Origin: Doris montereyensis
Lineage: Eukaryota > Mollusca > Gastropoda > Nudibranchia > Dorididae
Length of the DNA stretch: 64,000 bases
Direction: 5' to 3'
NCBI GenBank assembly: GCA_037039925.1
Contig: JAXRKP010000393.1
Coordinates: 132,501-196,500 of the forward strand
This document shows, piece after piece, positions 12,335 to 23,371 of the stretch. How positions within the stretch are numbered: position 1 is the stretch's first letter; each line of letters opens with the position of its first letter. A model generated the notes under the pieces. That model was not told the origin of the DNA and did not search any database. It was given only the letters and a program-made list of their open reading frames with translations. Made by a program: the position numbers and the translations under genes.

Positions 12335-12490
12335 AGCCCTATTAAAACACACATTTCTAGGCTATATCAAACATTCATTACACTCACATTTACAAATCTA
12401 GTTTTTATTTTAAACTGTTCAAACCACAAGGCACGGATAACTTCTACATGACCGTGAATTTATGTAACTTTCCACCAACCTGTCTATTTT
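12335..12490. other. No gene recognised
   Basis: AT-rich sequence upstream, in transcriptional sense, of the minus-strand ORF1. It could be 5' UTR of that LINE, but no promoter motif was recognised. Confidence 0.4.
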
Positions 12491-12524
12491 GGGACAGCAT
12501 GTTCATTAATGGCCATGTTGTCCC
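12491..12524. other. Short imperfect palindrome
   Basis: gggacagcatg ... ccatgttgtccc around a loop of about 10 bases. One mismatch interrupts an otherwise 11-12-bp stem. Function unknown; chance is possible. Confidence 0.45.
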
Positions 12525-12537
12525 GAAGTGGATACAA

Positions 12538-12660
12538 ATAAGAAGTAACAAACTTTGTTTCTAAGAAATAATTGTCTGTTTCACATTAACTGCTGATATA
12601 AGAAGTAACAAACTTTGTTTCTAAGAAATAATTGTCTGTTTCACATTAACTGCTGATATA
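12538..12660. repeat. Exact 60-bp tandem duplication
   Basis: Two identical copies of a 60-base unit starting agaagtaacaaactttgttt lie head to tail. The absence of any difference points to a recent duplication or an assembly duplication. Confidence 0.97.
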
Positions 12661-12699
12661 ACGAGAACAGGGCGGTAACAAACTTTACTACAATGTGTT

Positions 12700-12840
12700 T
12701 GGTTGTTGCATTGAAATCTACCCTGTCGACCAAATGCGGTGATCTCAGTGTGAATTAAGAGGAAACAGCCAGAAGAAAGATAAATAACGGGGCGAATGAG
12801 AAAGGAAAGAAATCGACGGTGAAAGTGCCAAACCGTGAAG
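12700..12840. repeat. Dispersed repeat copy (gcggtgatctcag family)
   Basis: Contains atgcggtgatctcagtgtga, then aaacagccagaagaaag and gaaaggaaagaaatcg. The same order of blocks occurs near 50330-50465 and, in part, at 51070-51159 and 54240-54295. A dispersed non-coding element; its class is not identified. Confidence 0.7.
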
Positions 12841-12967
12841 AAAGTTTAAAATTAGTAACACCTTTCTTCCGCTTTTTTTAACGTTAGCAAACCGATATGC
12901 TCCTTCTACTTAGGGTTTCGTGGCACCGGAACCAGAACCAATAGAAATCCGTGTAATTACAACTATA

Positions 12968-13198
12968 TGAGTGATCCGTGTATCTCTATTGAGTTTTGTC
13001 TGTGGAGACATTTTCAAATCGTGTATCCCTATTGGGTTTTGTCTGTGTTGACATTTTCAAATCGTGTATCCCTATTGGGTTTTGTCTGTGTTGACGTTTT
13101 CAAATCGTGTATCCCTATTGGGTTTTGTCTGTGTTGACGTTTTCAAATCGTGTATCCCTATTGGGTTTTGTCTGTGTTGACGTTTTCAAATCGTGTAC
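12968..13198. repeat. 43-bp tandem repeat, about five copies
   Basis: Unit cgtgtatccctattgggttt then tgtctgtgttgacgttttca aat. The first copy has diverged and later copies are nearly identical. Confidence 0.95.
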
Positions 13199-13229
13199 GG
13201 TAAGTCTGTGGAAATAGATTCCAGCATCC

Positions 13230-13678
13230 GGTGAATGTCAGCTGATGTCAAGAGCTTTTACGTGTTCAGACTGATGCCAAGAGCTTTTACGTGTTCAGGC
13301 TGATGTCAAGAGCTTTTACGTGTTCAGACTGATGTCAAGAGATTTTACGTGTTCAGACTGATGTCAAGAGATTTTACGTGTTCAGCTGATGTCAAGAGCT
13401 TTTTTACGTGTTCAGGCTGATGTCAAAAGCTTTTACGTGTTCAGACTGATGTCAAGAGCTTTTACGTGTTCAGACTGATGTCAAGAGCTTTTACGTGTTC
13501 AGACTGATGTCAAGAGCTTTTACGTGTTCAGACTGATGTCAAGAGATTTTACGTGTTCAGACTGATGTCAAGAGATTTTACGTGTTCAGACTGATGTCAA
13601 GAGCTTTTACGTGTTCAGGCTGATGTCAAGAGCTTTTACGTGTTCAGGCTGATGTCAAGAGCTTTTACGTGTTCAGGC
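13230..13678. repeat. 29-bp tandem repeat, about 15 copies
   Basis: Unit tgatgtcaagagcttttacg tgttcagac. Variants are agagattttac and ggctgatg. No coding potential seen. Confidence 0.95.
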
Positions 13679-13794
13679 GAGTTAGTTTTTCAAATCCATT
13701 ATAGTAAAGTAATGAATCAAGATGTGGCGACATTCACGAAAACATAACGGATAGTTATATGTTTTATATAGATTAGTTGATTCGACCGGTCGAT

Positions 13795-13945
13795 GACGGG
13801 GGGGCGGGACTCGGTAGTCCAGAGGCAAGGTGTCGGCCTCTCAACCAAAAGGTAGTGGGATTCGATCCCCGCCAACGGTTGAAAAATGTTCTCGAGTTTT
13901 TTCCGGCAAAATTTACCCCCCCTGGTCCAGGTAGGTGGACCGACA
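13795..13945 (+). mobile_element. tRNA-derived SINE
   Basis: The head has a degenerate pol III A box (cggtagtccagaggc) and a good B box (gggattcgatcccc), separated by tcggcctctcaaccaaaagg. This is followed by a body reading ttctcgagttttttccggca aaatttacccccc. A matching body fragment lies on the opposite strand near 54085-54140, which supports a dispersed family. It is not a functional tRNA: there is no acceptor pairing or proper anticodon arm. Confidence 0.7.
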
Positions 13946-14160
13946 GCTAGTCATATCGGAGATAATAAATCAAATTGATTTTATAGTGAAATACAAAGCA
14001 AAAAATAGATCGGTGCCCCAAAGGCGCGGTTTTACGTTGTCGGTATCGAGTCGTGTTTTCGACAGCTTGTCAAGCTTTATGTGTAAGTACTTGACTACTT
14101 GGCTATCTATTATTGCATTGTGTCATTTCATTACTACTCTTTCATTGATTTAGAAAATAA
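13935..14160 (+). other. Leader region of plus-strand LINE
   Basis: Unique sequence between the SINE and LINE ORF1, with a 72-codon open frame that matches nothing I recognise. Probably 5' UTR of the following LINE. Confidence 0.35.
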
Positions 14161-14640
14161 ATGGCGGACATGCCTGGACCCAGTGTTGAGGCAGTGGCTC
14201 CTCTCTACATACTAGTTACCGCCTTTTCCTCCCGAATGGCTTCTGATGGGAGGGACATTGATGGCCTTTCTATTTGTGGGGCTCTTGCCATGGCGATGGG
14301 GCCGGGTTGGGTAGATAGTTCTCAACGTTTGGGGGAGTTTGGAGAATGTATTCGAAATCGAGGGAAGCCAGAGAAAAATTGCACTTTTTTACTGCTATCA
14401 AACAACCCCTTCCGATTGGATGATTCTACTGTCACTTTCACAAAATTAATCGTTGGAGGACTCCCCTTAGTGTTGACAATGATATAATTGCTGCAAATTT
14501 GGAAACAAATGGAGCCAAACTTCCAATATGAATGTTACAGAAGTGAGGTCGGAGGTTGGACCCCATATAAAACAGGTCGACGATTTGAGTATATTGAGTT
14601 ACCATCGAGAAAATTAACTTCAACATACATACCTGGTAAT
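14161..14640 (+). pseudogene. LINE ORF1 (gag-like), N-terminal and central part
   Basis: Begins MADMPGPSVEAVAPLYILV and continues with DIDGLSICGALAMAMGPGWV and SSQRLGEF. After small frameshifts come FTKLIVGGLPL, SVDNDIIAANLETNGAKL and finally GWTPYKTGRRFEYIELPSR. This layout, a paired-domain gag ending in 'YKTGRRF.YI.LPSR.L', is that of ORF1 proteins of non-LTR elements of the L1/Tx1 or CR1-like groups. The product would package LINE RNA. At least two frameshifts (about 14340 and 14470) break it. At LPSRKLT it enters a 33-bp in-frame array. The endonuclease and RT follow downstream on the same strand. Confidence 0.75.
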
Positions 14641-15378
14641 TGGCGTCACACTTCAACATACATACTTGGTAATTGGCGTCACACTTCAACATATACACTT
14701 GGTAATTGGCGTCACACTTCAACATATATACTTGGTAATTGGCGTCACACTTCAACATATATACTTGGTAATTGGCGTCACACTTCAACATATACACTTG
14801 GTAATTGGCGTCACACTTCAACATATATATTTGGTAATTGGCGTCACACTTCAACATATATACTTGGTAATTGGCGTCACACTTCAACATATACACTTGG
14901 TAATTGGCGTCACACTTCAATATATACACTTGGTAATTGGCGTCACACTTCAACATATACACTTGGTAATTGGCGTCACACTTCAACATATACACTTGGT
15001 AATTGGCGTCACACTTCAACATATACACTTGGTAATTGGCGTCACACTTCAACATATACACTTGGTAATTGGCGTCACACTTCAACATATATACTTGGTA
15101 ATTGGCGTCACACTTCAACATATACACTTGGTAATTGGCGTCACACTTCAACATATACACTTGGTAATTGGCGTCACACTTCAACATATATACTTGGTAA
15201 TTGGCGTCACACTTCAATATATACACTTGGTAATTGGCGTCCCACTTCAACATATACACTTGGTAATTGGCGTCACACTTCAACATATACACTTGGTAAT
15301 TGGCGTCACACTTCAACATATACACTTGGTAATTGGCGTCACACTTCAACATATACACTTGGTAATTGGCGTCACACT
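14625..15378. repeat. 33-bp minisatellite within LINE ORF1, about 23 copies
   Basis: Unit acttcaacatatacacttgg taattggcgtcac, exactly 33 bp in nearly every copy. Differences are mainly single substitutions (atacac/atatac, caacat/caatat). It encodes the 11-residue repeat STYTLGNWRHT in the ORF1 frame on the plus strand and MLKCDANYQVY on the minus strand. The almost total absence of indels contrasts with neighbouring arrays. The last unit runs on as GNWRHTNILHPSPQP, plausibly the original ORF1 continuation. Confidence 0.96.
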
Positions 15379-15419
15379 AATATCCTTCACCCAAGTCCTC
15401 AACCAACCATGCGAGTACA

Positions 15420-15716
15420 GACAATATCATGATATCCTGAATGAACTGACAGAACACACGGAGGAGAGGTAGTGAGGAGGAAAGACAATATCATGAGCAA
15501 ACTGACAGAAAAGACGGGGAGAGAGAGGTAGTGAGGAGGAAAGACAATATCATGAGCAAACTGACAGAAAAACGGAGGAGAGAGGTAGTGAGGAGGAAAG
15601 ACAATATCATGAGCAAACTGACAGAACACACGGAGGAGAGAGGTAGTGAGGAGGAAAGACAATATCATGAGCAAACTGACAGAAAAGACGGGGAGGAGAG
15701 AGGTAGTGAGGAGGAA
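15420..15716. repeat. About 60-bp tandem repeat, five copies
   Basis: Unit gaggaggaaagacaatatca tgagcaaactgacagaaaag acgg(gg)agagagaggtagt. Copies differ by small indels and by acacacgg versus aagacggg. It lies between the two identifiable parts of the LINE ORF1 region. Confidence 0.93.
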
Positions 15717-15923
15717 AATGGTGTTGACTGGTGGGATATGAGTCGAAGGGGAAGAATGCGTCAACAACCACTAAGTGAACATGTTCTCCACAGGTCACGA
15801 TCTAAGCAGGGCAACACGAAGTCCGTCCGTCAAAAGAGGACGGAAGAGGGAAGTCTCTTCTCACAGGCAGGACATAAAACTGTGACGCATAAGTGTGTCG
15901 ACAACATCACGGTACACTTCTAG
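15717..15923 (+). pseudogene. Probable 3' end of LINE ORF1
   Basis: Open frame continuing out of the 60-bp array: NGVDWWDMSRRGRMRQQPL then SRSKQGNTKSVRQKRTEEG, ending with a stop at 15921. It is basic and polar, as ORF1 tails are, and sits between ORF1 and the endonuclease. Assignment is by position, not by motif. Confidence 0.4.
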
Positions 15924-16084
15924 CCTCCCTCCTTCCCAATCTCAACCAATCGAATCGACTAAAAAAAGCGCCAATACTGAGGTAAGCAATAATCGCTAGT
16001 ATTGAATTATGCATTAATCGTGCCGTGACTTTTTCCCTTAGGACTCGGATCCAATTTCGGACACATCTACTGATTAACATTAAT

Positions 16085-16625
16085 GCTGGGTTAAAAGTTT
16101 TGTCTCCAAACTGTAGAGGTCTAAATAACAACAAAAAGTAAAAAAGTATTTTTTCAAAAATTGTAGTAAATATGAGATTGCTTGTTTACAAGAAGGTCAT
16201 GCAACGAAGAATAACGAAGGTGCATGGAAAATTGAGTAGGGTTGCACAGCGTTCCTTCAAATTTGACAAGCGTGTCATTTTCCCCTCAAAATCGGATCGA
16301 GTAATTGCTACTTTATGTGTTAATAATATAAGTTATAAAAACACCAACACCTATGGTGCGTCTGATAAAGGCTATCACAGTTGACTTTGCCAATACGATT
16401 TCATGTGGAGATTTCAACTTTATCGCGAATATTATTATCATTAATACTATTATCATGAATAATATTATCATGAGTACTATTATCATTAATACTATTATCA
16501 TGAATACTATTATCATGAATACTATTATCCAATTAGACATAATTTCAGGGGAAGATCATAACCCAAGAGAAATTCATAATTTCAATAAAATTGTTTTAGA
16601 AACTATTCTAACCGATGTGTAGAGA
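16085..16625 (+). pseudogene. LINE ORF2: APE-type endonuclease
   Basis: Starts near VLSPNCRGLNNNKK (the N-terminal NxRGL metal/DNA-binding motif). After a frameshift it reads CLQEGHATKNNEGAWKIEWG (the catalytic-glutamate block 'LQE.H'), and later CGDFNFIANI at 16405 (the catalytic GDFN motif), then IHNFNKIVLETILTDVWR-like sequence. This domain nicks target DNA for target-primed reverse transcription. Immediately after GDFNFIANI a 15-bp repeat has expanded inside the frame. Stops and shifts show it is dead. The reverse transcriptase begins about 350 bp downstream. Confidence 0.75.
16427..16532. repeat. 15-18-bp repeat inside the endonuclease frame
   Basis: Units such as attattatcatgaatact and attattatcattaatact, seven or so copies, keeping the reading frame of the endonuclease (translated as IIMNT/IIINT repeats). 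It begins a few codons after GDFN. Confidence 0.85.
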
Positions 16626-16979
16626 ATCATAAACAAAGATTTTAAAAATAATAGACCTTGCATCGCTCCACACCGTTCATTGCGAGAAGACTTGATTACG
16701 CGTTTGTTTGTAATAGTTGTTTGTCAAATAAAATTCATTGCAAACAAGTAGAAATCCCATTTACAGATCACAAGGGGAGGGGGTTCATTTATTGTTAAAC
16801 CTCGGGGTACAACAGGAAGAGGTAGCTCTTTGTGGAAGTTTAATGAAAGGCTGTTGGAAATTCTATTATTTGTTAACACAATGAACGGCTTACATGAAAA
16901 ATTTTTTATGAAATCACACAATGTCAACCCAAATGAGAAATGGGAATTACTTAAAGCTCATGTTAAATCTTTGTCCATT

Positions 16980-17960
16980 GGTTAATCCAAACTCGTGAAA
17001 TTTTAACTTTAAGAAAGAAGCTGAAAATTGTCAAAATTAATAGCATTACCAGTACCGAACCCTTAGAAATTGTCAGCAACACTCGTGAGTACTTTAAAAA
17101 GTTATACACTAAAGATGACGGATCGATGACTAATTTTACTTAAGTTGATAGTTTTAACCGCGACTGCCAGTTTAGCAAAGTAACAAATAGCGATTGCATT
17201 TTTCTCGACGACAACCTAGATTTAGAAGCAATGGGGACATCCCGTTTCAAACTTAAAGTGAAAAGCGCTCCTGGAACAGACAGGCTTACACCAAGTTTTC
17301 ATAAAATATTTTGGCTGTGTCTTAAACATTCATTGTACGATAGTTTTATTGAATCTATTAAAACAGGAAATCTTGCCCTATCTCAACGATGTGGACTACT
17401 AACTCTTATTCATAAAGGTGATAATATGGATAGATGAGAACTTACAAATTGGAGACCAATCACATTTAACCAATACAGATTATAAAATATTTGCCAAGGC
17501 ATTAACAATGCGCCTGTAGTTGGTTCTTTATTACGTCATCTATAAAAATCAAAAGGGATTTATGAAAGGCAGGTCCATCTCAGACGCTGTCAGATTGATT
17601 AATGACACCTTAAGTCTTTGTCGACATTTTAAGAAGGAATGGGTTTTAGCCTCCCTTGATATACATCAGACCTTTGACACTGTGGACAAATCAGCAATTC
17701 TGAACACTCTCAAATTATTTAAATTCGGTGATTACTTCACACACCTAATCGCCACACTAATGAGCCATGACGAGAGCTGTGTGAAACAGCAATTTTGTCT
17801 CACCCTTCTTTCAAACTCATAGAGGCAAAAAGCAAGCATGATGTGTCAGCCAAGTGGTTGCCAATACTATTCGCAGTGATGCCGATATACAATGTCTTCT
17901 TAGTGCTATTGATACATTAGACAATACAATTATCAGGTATAAGCTGAAACCCCGCTCAGT
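16980..17960 (+). pseudogene. LINE ORF2: reverse transcriptase domain
   Basis: Recognisable RT blocks in order: KSAPGTDRLTPSFHKIFW (finger), LALSQRCGLLTLIHKGDN, LTNWRPITF, then KNQKGFMKGRSISDAVRLI, WVLASLDIHQTFDTVDK (block A with the first catalytic Asp) and LKLFKFGDYFTHLI. Near 17880 the sequence DADIQCLLSAIDTLDN occupies the place of the FADD catalytic box, which is damaged. Such RTs copy LINE RNA at a nicked target. Overall it resembles L1/Tx1-group elements. Several stops and shifts are present. Homology stops near 17960 and resumes at 18616. Confidence 0.85.
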
Positions 17961-18615
17961 GATCAGGTTGTTATCAAAACATGACGTCATCCTGTCATCC
18001 TACTGAATGGGCAAGTTATTCTTATCCGAACCCAACCTCGACCAAAAAATATTTAGTAGATCTAGAGTAGCTCTAGATATATCTCTGAATTTTATATGTA
18101 AATGTAGAGCTTGACCTAAGACGGAAGATTTCCATAGACGAGCACACCTTTTAATGTACGCTGACTAAGAGATCTAGAGATTGACCTGTTGAAAAAGAAA
18201 AAAATTGTGCTAGATCTAGGTTTAAATTTGAGCAGTGTCTGTTCATCAGTGGACTGGGGACAAAGCGCATGAATGGGTCAACGGCAGCCCAACTTTCGCC
18301 GGTTTTGTAGGTTGCCGAATAGTGTGGGATTCGGCAGCAATCGCAAATGACTTGTGTAAAATACCGTTTAAAGAAAGAACATGTCATTCAAATTAAAAAC
18401 ATGCCTACAACATACACAGGTCATACACAAAAGTGGTGTTTTAGCAATATCTGTTCAGCGGCTTGAGAGCCTGTTCTGACTGGATGACAACGCAATGTCG
18501 TAAAATTCGCATATATGTAGATGCAAATTATGCATTTTTATCACTAAGTGACACCAGCAGTCTCGTTAAAAGCATTCAATTAATTGAAAACTTCAGAAAC
18601 TTAACTAAACAAACA
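17960..18615. other. Unrecognised insert in LINE ORF2
   Basis: About 650 bp between RT and post-RT LINE sequence with no LINE homology that I can see. It contains tctagatcta-type motifs like the unique DNA around 51 kb. It may be an inserted non-autonomous element, but I could not find terminal repeats or a target duplication. A 78-codon minus-strand frame (18387-18151) is unrecognised. Confidence 0.4.
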
Positions 18616-20120
18616 CAAATGTAAACTATTGGTCAAAATTAAATAAACGAGATTGTATTAAAATACTAGGTTTTTTTTATTTCAATCAGTCTCAAGAAAT
18701 CTCGAGAATCGATATCAATTGGTTGCCTTAAATAAATTACATAAATCAATGATTGAAATATGGCATCGTAGAAATTTATCAATATATGGGAAACTTTTAA
18801 TTGCGAAATCATTACTTTTGTCGCAAAATAACTTTTCAATTACAAGCCCTTGCTCCGCCGAAAGATATTCTCAAAGAAATAGTCTCTTTAAGTTTTAAAT
18901 CCACATGGCAAAAATAAAACTCCAACAAACGCGTACTTGAAAAAAATGAAGAGATCAACTTAACGTCAGGAAATATCACAAGGGGGTCTTGGTGTGACAA
19001 GCGTTAAGACACAACCATTTTCCTGTCTTATAAAATGGCTTCATAAAGCATCAGATAATTCTGAAATAGTAGCAATAGGCAACAGTGCTCTCAAGGATCT
19101 GGGTGGCGTGAGATATTTTCTTAGAAGCACCCGAATGGATACCATTCCTGTAAACGTGACTTCAATACATTCCAATTTCTGGAAAAAGATCGTTTGTGTA
19201 TGAGTGGAATTTAGGTCATTGCTAAATATACCAGCAGATACATTGACAAAAGAAGAAATATTTTGCCAGCCCATCTTCAATAATAAAAACATCACCTACA
19301 AAGACAAACCCTTACACATAAAACAAATACATGAAAAATAATTGATTATACATTAAAGATATCTGCTCTGCAAATGGCATAGTAAGATAAAGAAATGGAA
19401 ATGGAAGAGAGGTTAAGTCGATATGCAGAGCATATGTTCCATTACAACGCAATATTCAACAGTATTCCAGTAGCGTCGAAATTAATGCTAAACATATATA
19501 TCCACGTTCTTTTGTGCAGGTCAACCCGAATGAGTTCGAATGTGATATAGTCGAAAAAATACTAAAATCTCACAATAAAACACTATGGAAAATATACTAA
19601 AATCTCACATAAAACACTATTCGGCTAGTTCTAGTGAATGACAAAAATCCGTTCTGGGCTCGTAATCACATTATCGATATTTAACACATATTACGTTTTG
19701 TCTTACACAGCCACTAAGGAATCTAGACTTAGTTTACTATAATTACAAGATATTGCATTACATTTATCCTACACATATCATGTTACAAAGGATAAAAATT
19801 AAAGAGATACATCAATAAACAGATTTCCTTGACCACAGCTTTGTTCAATGCAAGACCGTGACAACATTTTGGAAACGCAATGAACTAAACGTCTTAAATG
19901 ACTTTAACTTAAACTTGAGACTCAATGATATACATATTCTATTTGACATTTTGTTTGACGAAGTAAATACAAACAAAAGTACAATCGATAAAATCAATCA
20001 TATTCTCTTGATAACTAAATTATTCATTCCCTAAAATTCAAATATGGAAATGTTAAAAATGTGGAAGCTATATCTGACTTTGAATACCAGCTCAGACAAA
20101 ACAATTAATTTCTCCTCGAG
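18616..20120 (+). pseudogene. LINE ORF2: post-RT C-terminal region
   Basis: Begins NYWSKLNKRDCIKILGFF (the thumb-side 'WSKL.KRD.IKILGF' block). Then RRNLSIYGKLLIAKSLL (the 'W..R.LTL.GK.LI.KSL' block), GGLGV-like sequence before TSVKTQPFSCLIKWLHKA, LGGVRYFLRSTRMDTIPV, an open frame at 18994-19203, and finally KFKYGNVKN near 20040 (the 'SKFRYG' ending of many L1/Tx1 ORF2s). Several frames are used because of indels. This is the C-terminal part of the same element as the RT; no poly(A) tail could be assigned. Confidence 0.75.
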
Positions 20121-20425
20121 GACAAATAGCTGTTGGTGGTCACATGCAATTGTTTTGTCGGAATGTTCTCGGTAATACAGCCATCAGTGAAATACGGAGT
20201 TGTTTTGGGTTTTTTACGCTCTCATTTCAGCCTTTAGATAGACTAGAAACAAACTACACTTTGTGTTTCACAATAAAAGATCAGGTGGAAGGTTAGCTAC
20301 TAAGATAGGTACACTACTAACTTTAATACATCGCTCACACACTTGGCTATTTGTTCCATTCCTTCTTCCCCTTCTTTTCCCCTCCTCCCCTACGTTTCTG
20401 TCTATGTATGTCTGTCTGTCTGTCT
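20120..20425. other. No gene recognised; probable LINE 3' flank
   Basis: Unique sequence between the end of LINE ORF2 and the microsatellite, with pyrimidine-rich sequence from 20355. No motif identified. Confidence 0.4.
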
Positions 20426-20621
<196 letters not shown>

Positions 20622-22040
20622 CATCTATCTTCATTTCCATATCCCTATCTATCGTTATGTCTTCAGCTTTCTCAGCATCTTTCCGTGTCAGTCCAACGTC
20701 ACTTACAGAAGAACCGGCATTGCATTTTACTGCGCCATCCCTTTAATCCTGACATAGTAGGAGAGTCAATTACATATAAATAAATGAATTATTAAAGGTA
20801 TACATGTTATGACGATACAAGTATGCATCATATTGATAATGCAATTCCATATTATAAGGAAGCTTTCACCTAGACTGTCCGACAATCAAGGATTCTGGAG
20901 GTCTCGCCCTGCCCTCCAGTGCCTCCTCCGCGGTGGCCCACTAAGACCCTGAAGACGTTCGCGAGGGGCGGGGGGGGGCTAAAGTTGGGGAAGAGAATTG
21001 ATATGTGGCTGACTTATTATTTCCCAAAGAAGCTTTTCAAGAATTGTCACGGCCACGCGTGCGGATACATATGTAATGTAATATTATGTCTGCCTGCATT
21101 TCCGTCTCCTTGTCACTTACTGTAAGCTCCATCAACTGTTCTCGCCATATTACTCGTATGTACACACTGACACTTGTCCTATAGGCTCGTCCAACTTCGA
21201 GTATTCCACTCAGACAGCAATACGCCTCGTGATAAATAGAAATGCCACTTAGTAAAGACCACGTGCAAATTTTCGGATGGTGGCGAAGGACACTCCATTA
21301 GGGAGTGAGACAGTGGGTAGCCTCCCTGGACCCCGGGTGGCAACAGGTTGTGGATCGACCTCGCATAGATCTGGTGGGCGTAGAGGCATTTCGGACGTCC
21401 ACGGGGAAATGTCACAAATCTAAGAGTTGACGTAACCACCAGAGCGTGTCCGACGTTCCGCCACACTCTGACAGTGTGACACTGCGCAGTGTGTTGTGTT
21501 ACGCCTGACAGACACGCAGACGTAGTTTTGGTGTTCGGTACATTATGGACGTTTTGTGTGCAATAGCCATTCGCTTTTAAGGTATCTGTGTATCATTATA
21601 ATAATTGTGAAACTGTGGTCTTTCGCTTCAGTCAATTTGTGCCAATTTCTAACAAGCTCTTTTACATATTTTCTGTGATTTTTTTGTTTACCTATCACTA
21701 CCATTTCTATTTGTTTACATTCACTTTACACATTCTATTCACCGTCCTACTTCTAACCTTGGCAAAGCACCGTGAACTGTTGTTGCACGATTTTCGGTCA
21801 GAACAGAATCATTGGTATGGAAGAGGAAGAGGAGGAAGAAGAAGGGAAAGAAAGATTCGACATGTTGTACCTACCGGTAATGAAAGACGGACTCTATTCA
21901 CTCGTAGGGGAAGGTAGAAACAAAACCAACCTGAATAAGACAGGGGCCACTTGTCTTTTCTCTTTTTTCTCTCTCCATTTTTTCTGACATAGTTTTGATT
22001 GGGATGACCTATAAGCAGTGTGTTTACGTTAGCAACATGA
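20622..22040. other. Unique DNA, no supported gene
   Basis: Includes a GC-rich patch (20880-20980) and several open frames of 70-109 codons on both strands, none with recognisable motifs. A minus-strand frame at 21466-21179 is the longest without low complexity, but has no family resemblance I can name. Confidence 0.4.
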
Positions 22041-22044
22041 TCTG

Positions 22045-22770
22045 TTACACTACAGACTACCACTACCACTACAGACTACCACTACCACTACAGACTACCA
22101 CTACCACTACAGACTACCACTACCACTACAGACTACCACTATAGACTACCACTACCACTACAGACTACCACTACCACTACAGACTACCACTACCACTACA
22201 GACTACCACTACCACTACAGACTACCACTATAGACTACCACTACCACTACAGACTACCACTACCACTACAGACTACCACTACCATTACAGACTACCACTA
22301 TAGACTACCACTACCACTACAGACTACCACTACAGACTACCACTACCACTACAGACTACCACTACCACTACCATTACAGACTACCACTATAGACTACCAC
22401 TATAGACTACCACTACCACTACAGACTACCACTACCACTACCTCTACAGACTACCACTACCACTACAGACTACCACTACCACTGCTGATTATCACTACCA
22501 CTACAGACTACCACTACGACTACAGACTACCACTACCACTACAGACTACCACTACAGACTACCACTACCACTACAGACTACCACTACCACTACCACTACT
22601 ACTACAGACTACCGCTACAAATACCACTACAGACTTCCATTACCACTACCACTACAGACCACCACTTCAGACTACCACTACTACTACCACTACAGACTAC
22701 CACTACCATTACCACTACCACTACCACTACCACTACAGACTACCACTACCACTGCCACTACCACTACCAC
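22045..22770. repeat. 19-bp and related (CCACTA) tandem repeat
   Basis: Unit cagactaccactaccacta with nested ctacca expansions and loss of single ccacta blocks. Units of 13, 19 and 25 bp alternate, which fits slippage within a unit. Confidence 0.96.
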
Positions 22771-22916
22771 AATGAATCCACACATGCGAATGATGCAACT
22801 GTCACCGTCAGTGTGTCAGTGACTGAATGTGAATGATGAAAGTGTGAGTGTAAATGTAATCGCTGAAAGAGTGCGTGTGAATGTGAATTATGAAAGTGTG
22901 CTCTCTCCCTCCCTCC

Positions 22917-22922
22917 TCCCTC

Positions 22923-22972
<50 letters not shown>

Positions 22973-22990
22973 TCACCCTCTCACCCTCCC
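22917..22990. repeat. (CT)n microsatellite
   Basis: About 25 CT units flanked by ccctccctcc-type pyrimidine runs. Confidence 0.98.
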
Positions 22991-23371
22991 TCCCGTCTTA
23001 TATTATCTTTTAACGTAGAGGTTTTTTAGTATGTTTCACTATTGGCGTAACGGTTTTTCTGTAGCTGCGAATTCCTTTGCCATTTGGCGGTTTGAGTTGT
23101 ACGTGTTTTATTGTGTAGGCTTGGAACTTGTTTTCAGTTTTACAGTACGGTAGTGGCTTAATAATGCCATCACTAAACTAAAGCAGCCGTGTCACGGTAT
23201 TTCACTGAGATGAGGGCAAGGCTGTTTTTGTGTACTGACTTCACATTATTAACACGTAATAGTTACGTTTTCATTGTGATGAATGGAAAAACCCAAACAG
23301 CCGCATCAGTTACATTTGACCTTGGCACCAATGCATTTGTTGTGAGAGTAGAAACATTGATTGTGTACGCG
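22991..23371. other. Unique DNA with a short unrecognised frame
   Basis: A 91-codon plus-strand open frame (23189-23464) starts MSRYFTEMRARLFLCTDFTL and overlaps the left arm of the inverted repeat. No family recognised; probably chance. Confidence 0.35.

Noticed and set aside
13800..13880. Functional tRNA gene
   Set aside because: Only box-like motifs with a SINE body behind them; no cloverleaf could be drawn.
14438..15472. Open frames of 306, 314 and 268 codons on both strands
   Set aside because: They are products of the stop-free 33-bp repeat. Only the plus-strand frame joined to ORF1 has outside support.
21179..21466. Possible 95-codon minus-strand gene
   Set aside because: No recognisable motif, splice sites or conserved composition; compatible with chance.
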